From contig WTXI01000010.1 of NCBI GenBank assembly GCA_022376515.1, positions 310,001 through 374,000 on the forward strand: a stretch of 64,000 nt of DNA, read 5' to 3'. A program made the position numbers and the translations under genes. Below, one piece after another: positions 47,312-58,316 of the stretch (positions are counted from its first letter, which is position 1; every line of letters begins with the position of its first letter). This DNA is from Lactifluus volemus. Taxonomy: Eukaryota; Basidiomycota; Agaricomycetes; Russulales; Russulaceae. The notes beneath the pieces were generated by a model. That model had not been told where the DNA came from, searched no databases, and saw only the letters and a list, made by a program, of their open reading frames with translations.

Positions 47312-48348
47312 AGGAGTATGGTGGTTCACCACACAAGTTGACCATTGCTGGCGCGGGTTCACGTCTAGCAAAGATGATAAGTTATCTAGAATAGAACTGG
47401 TAATTATTTGCACTGAATAGTCCGTACGATGTATTAAGCTATTGTGACACGTTCACCCTATTGTATATTAGCACAAATATTTTATATCCTCTCTACCTGT
47501 CGAAGGCCAGAAAATCTTGGGAGCGGTGTGGCCTTACTTGGCCATTTGACACGCTCGGTCCCAAGTTATGTTATCATAGTTCACGAGGTATCCAATGATA
47601 TAAGCGAAGTGAGCGTTATCTCTGGTTCCACCGATCATCAAGCGCATGTTGTTACAGAGCTTATGCCTCGGTTAGCATTTTGCTTTTTCTCGCCTGCTAT
47701 TAGAAATTAGACGGCGAGAGCAAGAAAAAAAAAACTTTTGGATCGAGGTGTCAAATTTTGCTGTCTACGATATTTGATATGTCGTCGGGAAAATGCCTCG
47801 TGCAACTAGACGATGCGGAAGGAGACGTTTCTGATACAAAGCTACTAGTACTGTACAGTATTTTTCCTAATTTTTTTTTTTGGACCATAGCGCGCTGAAG
47901 CCGGGCCGGTAGACAGTTCGAAGAAGTCACTTCTTCACAGTTGAGCAACCTTTTGAATCCGCACCTCGCTCTCCTTCTGTACTGTCCCACTGTGAAAGGC
48001 TAATAGTCTGTTAATGCTAATTTCTAATTTATGTGTGCGTTGACATGTCGAGCTGTTCAGTAGTCATACGAAGGGTATAATCTACGACTCGGAGGCACTA
48101 TGTGGCGCTCTCCTTACAGCAGAGCTGGTTGAAATTCTGCGAGTGGGATGCGTGGATGTACACATAATAGTAGTAGCTGGCTGCTATTGGAATGATGATG
48201 GGGTCGTGGTGTCCCCGAGATCGATGGGGTTAGGCGCCGGCAAGCCCGGCGCGTGGTTGGTTCACCCCGTGACATACGGCCAGTCAGCGACGAGTCACCC
48301 GGTACATTGTTCCTCTCAAGACGTCAAGTCTGCTCGCATCGCTCATAT
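47312..48348. other. Intergenic
   Basis: About 1 kb between two plus-strand genes, AT-rich in its first half with a T-run near 47873. No open frame with domain-like content, and no continuation of the Bud6 protein. Confidence 0.5.
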
Positions 48349-50889
48349 ATGTTTCGACCATGGTACCCCCCAGCGCAACGTGGTTCATTTTCTCGTCATA
48401 CGGGTCAACGTGTGGGCCCTTCCCGCGGCACTCGTTCGCGCACCGAAGACGCCCAGCCAAATGAGTTCGTGAACAAGCGCCAACGGCGTCCACCCGCCAT
48501 CACTAGTGTAGCTCACAACCAGACGCCGAGGCGAGGCGGTCGAGGGACAAGTCGACCCTCAGCAACTTGCAGGGACAAACCATTTACAGTTTGGGATCCT
48601 AGCAGCAGATGTATGCGGCGGCCCCCACCCCCGCCGCAGCAAAGTAGCGGTTCCGCCGCCGACCCTTGCCCAGGACAACTACCCCTAGCTACCACCACTA
48701 GTGGCGGTCCAGAACGCGCGACTTTCCCCCACGCCGCAAATGACGCCACACCAAGACTAGACAACTTCATGCCAGCGTCATCGATGTTGGAAGCTCCACC
48801 GACCAAACGTCCAAAGCAAGAGAGCCCAGAATTAAATCGTGAACCTCCGACAGAGACGACTTCTTTCACTCTGCATCATCTGTATCACCAGTATCGTCAG
48901 TGACTCTCGTCGGGGACCACAAGGTGAAGAGGGAACGCAGTGCGTCGCCAGAGCTATCCACAGAATCGCAAGCCATTACGGCCGGGGCCAAGAGATATGC
49001 TCCCCTTCCACAAGCATGCAAGAAAACGCAACCGAATTACAAGGCCGCGAGGAATGCGTGGGCAAAGAAAGAGCAGGAGGGGTTGAAAAGACTTGGTTTG
49101 AGAGCGGTGCGGACTTTTATCAGGTCTGTACCATACTACTCAGAAACCCTGATTTCTCAAATGTCAAACCGATAGGGAGGATGGAATGGTTATTGACTGG
49201 TATGCTATGATGGATTCGCCCATGACGTCCGATTTTGTTAATTAATGTATAAATCGCTTTCCAGGGAGGTCGTTGACTGTCAGCCAGTAGACACGGCTGC
49301 CGCTATCGAACGCGCACTGTTGCTTAATGATGCCGCCATACAAACTCCCCCTCGTCAGCGCGTCAAGACATCGTCGCCATCATCACCACGTATGTCTCAA
49401 AATTCGAATCGGACCCGGGTATTGGGCAAGATCGAGTTCCTGCCGTGGCCGAAATCGACCACCAAGTCACCTTGAGGAGTGGTGATAGACCAGCACCTGC
49501 TGGACAGTCTGTGCGTACAAGTGCCGGATCCCTCAATACTCAGGCCACTATGGCGTGCTCGCAAGGATCGCCTGCACGCGATACGACTTCTGATCATTCG
49601 CGTCTATCTATTCACCGGAAAACTATAAGCAATGTCTCGATTTTCCCGCCAAGCCGGACATGGACGACATCTTCAAATCCTCAAGCACCTTCCACGTCTT
49701 CTGAATCTCAACCACGTACCACCTCTCCTCGACTCTCAGTACCACTCCCCTCACCCTCGCAGCGCGCCACTTTACGACATATATTGCAGCTCAGACAAAG
49801 AGCTTCACCTGTACTACTGAAACCACCCGCCAGTTCATCATCACCCTCGTCCACCCCGCGAAATTGTGTCCCTCACCGAAGTTACCCCAAACCGAAAATC
49901 CGTCCAGGCAATCAACTGAATCTGCCGCAGATGTTGTCGCCGCGGCAATCAATCAGAGCACACGCCTCGATCGAGCGGGACCTAGCAATATGCCAGTTCC
50001 AAGTACGCCCTTGCGTCTATACCAAAAACGTCTGTCACAGTCACCAGCTGTGCGCGGTATCGAACGATCCACAACGCCTCCTAGTGAGGCAAGACAACAA
50101 GCGCGGCGTTCATCGTCTTCGAGGAGATATTCAATACCACCTATCGCGGTTCTGACCTCTGCCTCTGTGGCTTCGTCTTCTGAGAACTTGAAAGCAGATC
50201 TTGCATCGTCAAGCACTTGCGGCGAGGAATACGACGAACTAGAGCTATCCTACCCTTCCTCCCCGATGCAACCTCCTCAAGAAGCGCTCTTAGAACCACA
50301 CCCGCCAGCTATCGTACCCACAAAGTCGCAGGCGTTCATGGAGCCTGCCGCAGAACCTGCCTCGCAGTCTCCTCTCCTGGGCACTGAGCCGCCTTCGTCC
50401 GGAAAGCATGCCGTGATGCGATCCGCTGCGCTTCGGTATCTCGAACGGTACTTCCAGACATTTGACATGGATCCCCATGCGCTCGCCGAGGCGTACGCCC
50501 CCGATGCGGTCTTTTCATGTTCTTCGCGTATGTGCGCACAAGGCCGCGACGGTATCTTGGACGCTTTGCAGCGGTTGATTTCGGCGCGCTCTGTTCGGGC
50601 GATAAGGTCGAGTACGATGTGACATATCTTGGGCCCGGCATTGGCGTGTTGCTTGTCGTGCTCGGTACCTTTAGTGGCGCGCGGGATCGTAATGGGTCGG
50701 CTACACCATGAGTTTTGTACTGCGATCGGTGGGAGAGGATCCGGTAAGGTCGGTGTGGGGATTTTTTTTTCTTCTCCGCGGTCGGGGAATTTTGCTTACC
50801 CTTTCGCCGTTCTCTTTTTTTTTTTTTACAGTTCAGCCGGGGTTTCGTGGCCGATGGTGGCGAGTGTGCATCAGATGATGCTCAGATAG
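48349..50889 (+). CDS. Large disordered protein with C-terminal NTF2-like domain
   Basis: It starts MFRPWYPPAQRGSFSRHTGQ. The long N-terminal part is Arg/Pro/Ser-rich and looks disordered, with basic RRGGRGTSR and KRPKQESPE stretches. A conserved helical piece reads AARNAWAKKEQEGLKRLGLR then EDGMVIDW. The C-terminus is an NTF2-like fold: ALRYLERYFQTFDMDPHALA, AYAPDAVFSC, QGRDGILDALQ, VEYDVTYLGPGIGVLLVV, YTMSFVLRSV and WPMVASVHQMMLR. This is the layout of the NTF2 domain of Mex67/NXF mRNA-export factors, but no leucine-rich repeat or UBA tail is present. To keep this order the frame must change at about 48847, 49870, 50597 and 50699. Each is a run of two or three C or G bases. Introns at about 49124-49174, 49201-49264, 49390-49430 and 50744-50842 fit. 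RNA-related function is inferred only. Confidence 0.6.
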
Positions 50890-51825
50890 GTTTTTTTCGG
50901 TGTTCGGTGTTGGAAGTGATGGATGGATGATGATTCTAGTTGTATACTTCGGATATCTCGGGATGATAGGGCATTGGACTAACACAGCTCGGTTTGGGAC
51001 GCCGGATCGGCGAACGGCTTAATGGGAATATTGTATTTTCTGTAATTGTGGTCTTTGGAGCGCACAGGCCACAGTGCCACACATCCGCCCCAGGCCTGTG
51101 CATAACTTGAGTTTTGAAATCAACGTCCGTGATGCCCGTGACTCGGATGAGCTCGGAGTTTCTGGGAGTGTCTATCAGCTATTGTATGATAAGGCCTTTT
51201 GGTTAAGTTATTGTAAGTATGGAGAGTGATGCAGTGTTGGAATATCATAATGGCGCTTTGGGAGGAGATGCTGGATGCCGAGGGCGGAGCGAGGAAGGAA
51301 GGAGGAGCCCGAAGAAAGGATGGCCATCGTCATCGGTACCCTGAGGCAACCCGACTAGATCACGGAACGCTCTCCCGTGGGGTGCACGCCCAGGCCGTTT
51401 TACGATACCGCTCACTGACTTGCACACTTTTTAGATGAGTTGTGACTGTGCTAATTTTTGAGGCCTACTTGCAGATCGAGCGCGCCTGCTCGTCGTCTCA
51501 TCTCGTGCACACTTTTAATTATTTTTTTGACGACTCGATCGGTAGCTATATGAATAGTTTTTACTATGGAGACACCTGAATCAGTCACGGTAAGGGGATC
51601 AGTTTTTTGCCCACTTCATTTTCCCTTTCCATTTTCGCGCGCGTCCCCTTATCTCTCCCGCTCGTTTTCGTTTCGGCTTTGCTACTCGGAACCTTATTAT
51701 TTCTCTATGGAGAGCCTAAGTGACTTGCTAAGCGTAGCTATTCAGTAGAGCACGCCGAGCGTAGCGCCCGACATAGAATAGCGGGCCGGAAAGCCCAGGT
51801 ACTTGAACTTGTCTCTCTTCATCCA
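50890..51825. other. Intergenic
   Basis: A 936-bp gap upstream of CWC27. Only short frames; a T-rich tract at about 51519-51527 and pyrimidine-rich sequence near 51600-51700 probably belong to the CWC27 promoter. Confidence 0.5.
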
Positions 51826-54014
51826 ATGGCCCTCCCAACTTACGGCCGCGTGCTTCTCGATACAACTGCAGGCGACATTGATATAGAATTGTGGTCCAAA
51901 GTGTGTCGTTGTCATTGATTCTATGACCGTCCGCCTAAACTTGAAGCTCAACTATCTTGCTGTTACTTTTTGTGATTTCGCCAAACAGGAAGCTCCAAAA
52001 GCATGCCGCAACTTTATCGCGTTGGCCATGGAAGGTACATAACAACCATCGATATTCAATGATCGTTAAACCCTTTTTTTTTTGCGGGGGAACAATATAG
52101 GTTATTATGACGGCGTCATCTTCCACCGGTAAGTGGATCAAACCCTTTTCGTTTTTTGTTTTGCATGAAATCGCTTTTTTTGTTCATTAACGCCGTTTTT
52201 CTCAAAGTGTGGTCCCCGATTTTCTAGTTCAGACGGGCGACAGAACAGGCACGGGCGCCGGAGGCGAGTCCTTCTTCGGAGGTGCGAAAAGTCTAGTCGC
52301 AGGGCACGCCCTGCGTGCGCGTGCGCACGACGTACGACTTAAAAACTTTAATAGAACAATTCGAGGATGAGATTCACCCGCGTCTCCGATTTGCTCATCG
52401 TGGACTTGTGGGGATGGCTAACAACGGCGCGAAGAATTCGAATGATTCTCAGTTCTTTATCACGCTCGGTGCGTTTGTCCCTCGTATCTACCCGCTTCCT
52501 TTCCTGAGTGAGCGTATTTTGTTTTTTTCGCCGGGTGGCATAGATCGGGCAGATGAGCTTCATGGTAAACACACGCTGTTCGGGCGATGTGTAGGCGATA
52601 CAATATACAGTGCGTTGTCATTCATGCCTTTGCCTGCCGTACGACATCGTTAAGCTGTGCTCAAATTTCAGATGTGATGAAGATTGGTGCGATGGGTATG
52701 TAATTTCAGGCGTCATTCGGAAGTGAACCGATATATATTGATTGACTCTAGAACTCGATGACAGTGGGCGACCTCTCTAGTGCGTCCTCAACTAAATTCT
52801 CCTCCTTATACATCGTGACGTTCTCTCTCATGAAGCCCCCCCAAGGTCAAGAGTGTGCGAATTATCGACAACCCGTTCGATGATATCGTACCTCGGATAA
52901 CGGCTGAAGAAAAGCGTGTACAGCAGCGTGCACGTCAGGCCGCAATTCGGGAACGGGAAGAGGCGGCACGCCGAAAGGGCGCGAAAAAGTGAGTGTTACT
53001 CCAGGCTCTTTTAGATTTTTAGGGGGCGCACTGAGCGAGTTCCAGAGATACCAAGTTATTAAGCTTTGGCATGGATGCAGATGAGGAAGAGGATGAGCCC
53101 GTAGTCTTCAAAAAGAAGAGCGTCGTCCGTCCAGATTGTGAGTGATTGAGTGGTCGGTATCATGGTTTTTCCCTGAGCCGATATTCGTTTGCAGTGGCTG
53201 AGAACCCCAATCAGCCTAGGATGCCCATCCTGGATGTGAACACTTTGAAACCGGAGAAAGTTGCTCGTGGGGAAGTGGTACGCGAGTCGGTAAGTCCTGG
53301 ATTGGTTGATTCGAACCATATGACGAAACACATGCATCGTAGGATACAACAGCCTTCAAATCTAAGAGCCAGGATTTATCAAAGATACGGGAAGCGCATC
53401 AAAGAGAGAAGGCGACCGAGAGGTACGTATTACATGGTCATAGTCGGGGATTGAATATTGAATATTGAATTGCCACTCTCCTTCGTAACAACAACTTACG
53501 GGGCATTAGCTCTGCACGGCAGACGGAGATTGAGAGAATGGAAGCTGATATTAAACGACTCGCACGGAGGCGAGATGGTGAGGACAGCGAGGAAGAACGG
53601 AGGACGAAGAAAACGAAGAACAAGTCAGAGCTTGAAGAAGAGCTAGCGAAATACGAAAAAGGGCGGGGAGCCCATCGGAAAGGACAGAAGAGGGACGAGT
53701 CAAACGTCCTGGCGGCGCTGGCGGGTTTCAGGAGTAAATTACAAACTGCGATGGTTGCAGGAGACGAGGAGACAAAGGATGAGTCAAAAGGCGATGCTGT
53801 GCCAGGAACACAAGAAGTAGAGATTGAGGTGGATAATGATCTGGGATTCATGGGACACTTGCTTCACTTTGAAAAAGGTAACGAAGAAGAGGTTGCAAAG
53901 GCAGAAAGAGAGTATGAGGTAATCGATCCCCGTGCCCGCGGTGCGCAGGCGCGGCAAGAAGAACGAGATCGGAAGAGGGCTGCGGTTGCGGGTGGGACAA
54001 GAAGGCGACGATAA
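51826..54014 (+). CDS. CWC27: Spliceosome-associated cyclophilin Cwc27
   Basis: Cwc27 is a cyclophilin-fold protein recruited to the activated spliceosome (Bact stage). It starts MALPTYGRVLLDTTAGDIDI. Exons include 51826-51900, 51989-52034, 52101-52128, 52208-52281 and 52355 onward, with introns of 66-88 nt at first and several more to 53510; all phases agree. Cyclophilin marks: [51 protein letters not shown] and ELHGKHTLFGRCVGDTIYN, the last pattern typical of Cwc27. The second half is charged and helical: KVKSVRIIDNPFDDIVPRIT, VVFKKKSVVRP, SELEEELAKYEKGRGAHRKG, LAALAGFRSKLQTAM, GFMGHLLHF, and a basic end. Length is about 475 residues, normal for the family. Intact. Confidence 0.94.
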
Positions 54015-54222
54015 TAATATAATTTTTTAATTAATTAAATTTTTTTATTTGACATTATTGTGTAAGGGGGTGGCTATTGTACTCATTGGTGGCCTCACTT
54101 TGGGCTGGAACGGACCGCCCGAATCGTTCATATTTCCTCTCATCATCCCATCCCGTCCCGTATAGCCCTACCCCCTTTTTTTCCTTCCCTACATACACTT
54201 CTTCCTTCGTCCGCTATTCCTC

Positions 54223-55561
54223 ATGGCCACTAAAGCTGCTTATAAACGCGTGCGTCTTTTCTTCTTTGTCACTCTTCCTCACCAGTTCACTCAAACGTGC
54301 AACGTCAGCTCTCAAAGGAGTATGTTGCCATGCAGAAGGAGCCACCCCCTTTCGTTTGGGCTGCTCCAGACGAAAAAGACATCTTGACCTGTGCGCTTAC
54401 CTCTCTCACACGTTACAACTCCTTGAAATCTTACTCCTCCTCTTCTACAGGGAATTATATTATCGTAAGACTGCTCACCTCACCTACTCATCCCGGCTGA
54501 CACATCATCCCCTCCCCTCCCCTTCTAGCATGGTCCACCAGATTCTCCCTTCGCTGGCGGCGAATATCATGGCGTGCTCTTATTTCCCTCCGAGTATCCA
54601 TTTAAGCCACCAGGTATCAAGGTCCGTCGCCTTCTCTCAGCGTTGTTGGGCCCCCCACGTTGACGTTTAGCGCCCGTAGATGTACACACCCTCAGGTCGT
54701 TTTCAACCAGACAAGAAGATCTGTTTCTCCATGTCAGACTTCCACCCTGGCTCTGTGCGTCTCATCCCTCAGCCCTCCACATCCTTGATCCTGATCACAT
54801 TATTACGTATAGTGGAACCCTGCGTGGAGCGTTGCCACGATGTGAGCCTTTTGCTTGATTCAACCACACCTTGTCTCGCATTGTTCTACCATCCTATCCT
54901 GACACAACACCCCCTTTAGATTGACCGGTCTCGTATCATTTATGCTTTCAGACGAGATGACCACTGGCTCCATAACGACCTCGGATGCAGATAAAACAGT
55001 TTATGCAAGTCGGAGTCACGCCTGGAATTTGCAGCAGAGGAGGTTCAGAGACGCTTTTCCCGAGGTGAGCACACACATATCCGGCCTCGTCGATCCCTGT
55101 GCCCTACCCCAGACATTGTCCCTCCTCAATGGACTGGTTTTGATAGAGCGTCGGAAAGTTCCGGTGATCTCCTATTGTTACTGATTTGTGGGCTTCTTTC
55201 CCTCCAGTATTGCACTCTATCTCGCCGACCATTGCCGAACATGGGTGAGAAGGAACGTGGCTCGCCAGAAACCGCATCATCAACATCATCAGCAGATTGT
55301 CCTGCTTCTCTTATGGCCGCGGCATGCCTACCCTCAAGTCCCACGCCCAAATTAGGGCTCCCAGCACAACCTTTGGTTCTTGCTCCCAAGACTGGGGGTA
55401 TCATACGTCCGCGGAAGGGACGTGCCGTCTCCACGACTGGAGCGGGAGACGGCAGTCGTGGATGGGCCGCCACTTGGCGACAGGTCGTATGGGACAAGTG
55501 GCGTTGGGGCGTCCTTATCGCTCTGGCCGTGATCGTCTCTCGTATCACGACAAGTGCATGA
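54223..55561 (+). CDS. UBC6: ER tail-anchored ubiquitin-conjugating enzyme Ubc6
   Basis: Ubc6 is the membrane-anchored E2 of ER-associated degradation, working with Doa10-type ligases. It starts MATKAAYKR (54223-54249), then exons 54309-54390 and 54451-54464 and further exons to 55561, all in phase. E2 marks: [59 protein letters not shown], and [20 protein letters not shown] with the catalytic Cys inside ICFS. The HPN motif is replaced by a TPSGRF-type sequence, as in Ubc6 relatives. [18 protein letters not shown] follows. After a Ser/Pro linker the protein ends with [18 protein letters not shown], a single tail-anchor membrane segment. No defects seen. Confidence 0.93.
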
Positions 55562-55906
55562 TATTGCCTCGATAAGCGTATCCTCGGCTTTGAAATGTCC
55601 TTGTTCTTCCAGACACGACAGTTTCTCATCCACTTACGACGCTCGTTCGTGTTTACTTGATTACTAGATCACGTCTCAAACGGTTGTCGCATTTTAATCA
55701 GGACGTGACCACCCACACCTTCCCTTCCTTCTTTTCGCTTGTTGCAATCTCTTTTTTTTTTTTCTTAGCAGGCCTTCCCGTTCTTATGCTATCAGTGTAC
55801 AAGTGTTATGTGGAAGCGTTGGAAATTAATTCATGTCAGTTTCCGTCGCAAATTTAAGGAAGATTCAACTAGAATACAGAGTACAAACATGATTAGAATA
55901 CAAGCC

Positions 55907-56644
55907 CTAGCCAGAACTTGACCCGTCACCGTCTATCCACAGTCTCCGAATCGGTGCGTCAATACCTTGTACTAGCGGTTCGACATTGCTCCAAATATCG
56001 AGCGCGACATCTTCACGATCCTGTCCCGCATCAATCGTGACCCACCCGTGCGTTTCGTTCCCCATACTCTTAAACAACGCACGCACGCGGGCCTGTAGTG
56101 CTTCCTTTTCATAGCGTTCCTCACCGTATCCACCCCGCTCCGCCGCCTGCTCCGGCGCGAGATCGAGAAAGAGGGTGAGATCGGGCGCGGGTAGGGAGAC
56201 GTCGGGCGCGCGACACCACGCGAGCGGGAGACCCTTGGCGGCGGAAAAGACGACGCCGGAGAAGGCGTAGCGATCACAGAGTACCGTAGTACCCGCCAAT
56301 AGATTCGTCTCGAGCGCGTTGGCGGATTCCCATCGGTTGGCGGAGAAGAGTAGGTGAATGGCGCGGTCGTCTAGATCGGACGTGCCGCGTAGGTACGCGT
56401 CGATCAGTTGACCCGTACCGTCGTACGATCTAACTCGTCGTTTTCGTCGACGGACGGAGGCCACACACATGTTTTTTTTTTTAGTGAAAGAGAATTTTTT
56501 GAGAAGTAAATTTTGCTCACCTGGGAATTTGCGCCGGTCGATGATTAGACCGGTTTTGGAGAGACGAGAGGAGAGTAGGTCTGTTTGTGTTGTTTTTCCT
56601 GACCTGTCAAGCCCCTCGATGACGATGAATGCGCCGCGGGCCAT
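55907..56644 (-). CDS. CDC8: Thymidylate kinase (dTMP kinase)
   Basis: Converts dTMP to dTDP in dTTP synthesis, essential for DNA replication. Exon 1 is 56644-56521 and exon 2 is 56429-55907, with a 91-nt intron, giving about 215 residues. Start MARGAFIVIEGLDRSGKTTQ contains the P-loop GLDRSGKTT. Also seen: the nucleotide-binding DRY motif in VLCDRYAFSGVVF, FLDLAPEQAAERGGYGEERY (lid region) and LIDAYLRGTSDLDD. At the start of exon 2, DRTT must be followed by GTGQLID, but the sequence is one base short at 56418-56419 (a GG run on the coding strand). One more G gives the family frame. The upstream in-frame stretch begins at a TTG after a TTTGCAG and is probably not translated. Confidence 0.88.
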   Translation of the reverse strand: MARGAFIVIEGLDRSGKTTQTDLLSSRLSKTGLIIDRRKFPGEQNLLLKKFSFTKKKNMCVASVRRRKRRVRSYDGTGQLIDAYLRGTSDLDDRAIHLLFSANRWESANALETNLLAGTTVLCDRYAFSGVVFSAAKGLPLAWCRAPDVSLPAPDLTLFLDLAPEQAAERGGYGEERYEKEALQARVRALFKSMGNETHGWVTIDAGQDREDVALDIWSNVEPLVQGIDAPIRRLWIDGDGSSSG

Positions 56645-58268
56645 GTAATGTTGGGTGGAAGGAATATCCGACGATAAGAGTGGATCATAATCTATCTGCA
56701 AAGAACATCATCCGGCCAACCCCGAATCAGTGTACTCGTTTCCGAGGTTTCTCAATACAGTACGGTTCCATTCAATTGTGACCTGCCAATTCGTTATTGC
56801 ATGGTTTTTTGCTTTTTGTAACGTGCGTTCCCCTGCTCATAACAGGTCTAGCGCCGCGGACCTGCACAAGCAGGAATAAAAAGAAATTTGCTTCCGACGG
56901 ACGCGATTGTTTACGCAAGTCTATTGTATGATGATTCCCATGCTCCCATCCATGCGTTTTTGTATCGTAGGTCCGATGACGACTTTTTACCCCAGTCACG
57001 AGGTTCTCTTTTTTTTTGTTGTTCTTGTCGTGCCTTGGTGCCGCAGCTTGGCACGCTCTTCTCAGGGCTGCGCAACCTACTCTATTTTCCTGGACCTCCT
57101 TTCTCTTGCCCACATTGGGTTTTGTTTGGGTCTCACGACCGACGTGTCAAGTTGACAGGCAATGAGCTCCGCTCTTCCCACAGGCAGGGGTTTGCCTCTC
57201 TCTAGCCCTCGTGAAGCCCACGGTCCATCAAACAAACTTTTGTAGAGACGCCCAATCACCCGCCCAATCTGAGTTACAGCTACTGCCCATTCGTTGTGCT
57301 AAACGCTCAAAGTCCGGGTTAAGACTCGCCGGCGCCGCCACATTCGGTTTGGCTTTGGTTGTTGATGCGAGTCCCGACTACCCATGAACAAAAAATACCC
57401 ATGCGACATACATCAACGTTCCCATGTTAGTTGTTTCTTGTTCTTCTTTTATTCTTTTTTTCCCCTTGAAAGGCGGTTACATCCTGCGTTGTCCCAGGCA
57501 CTGAGGTCCTTACCCCTTGTCGGGGTTATTGCCGCGAGGGGGGCTGATGACGGTCGCTCTCCACCCTGATGAAGGTTCGGCGATGTGTTTCAGTGACCCC
57601 TATCTTATCTTTGCTACCTCACCCAAACTCTCCAAGTCCGCCATGTATTTCGTACTCCAGTGGTGATTTCAGTTTAACGACTTGAATGGTCTCGGGCTCG
57701 CTCTATCACCCTTGACCCCTCTCACGGTAACCAACCCTCCCCTGAGGCGGGTGCTGTATGCCCTCAGGTATATCGCACGGTCTCGCGTCCCACACCCTAG
57801 TTACGGACAAAGTTGCTGGTCTGGAGCCCTACATTTATGGCTGTGTCTCCCGACTTTCTCAGCCTGTCATCCCAGCATTCGACGTTAGCTTCTCGAACAC
57901 TCCACTGCACCGACTCGGGTGATCCGCTGTCTGTTATAGCTCTTTCACATCATGTGCTTTCACACACATGCTCTGCTCAATACGCTGGTGGAAATTTCTT
58001 CTGGACCTTGCCATGTAACCAAAATCGTAGAGAAAGTTCAAATGCCAAAAATTGAACATGTGATAGACCCTGCGCACACATGTGCATGAATCAGAACAGC
58101 CCCGCAAAACCTTCAGGAAAATCATCCCATGTGACCTTGGTGGATTTTGTCTCGCCTTCCGCCTGTTTTGTTGCCATAATGACCAGGTTCGCCAATCAGC
58201 ATCGCATGATAACTAAGTCAGTCGGCAAACGGACACCTCCAGCTTTCTGATCTTCGTCAATCGTAGTC

Positions 58269-58316
58269 CATGATCACAATCAACCTGTCGGCCACTTCGG
58301 GTTAATTGTGATCATG
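58269..58316. repeat. 17-bp near-perfect inverted repeat
   Basis: CATGATCACAATCAACC (58269-58285) and GGTTAATTGTGATCATG (58300-58316) pair at 16 of 17 positions around a 14-nt loop. This would form a stable hairpin in DNA or RNA. It lies in the gene-poor right end. Confidence 0.8.
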
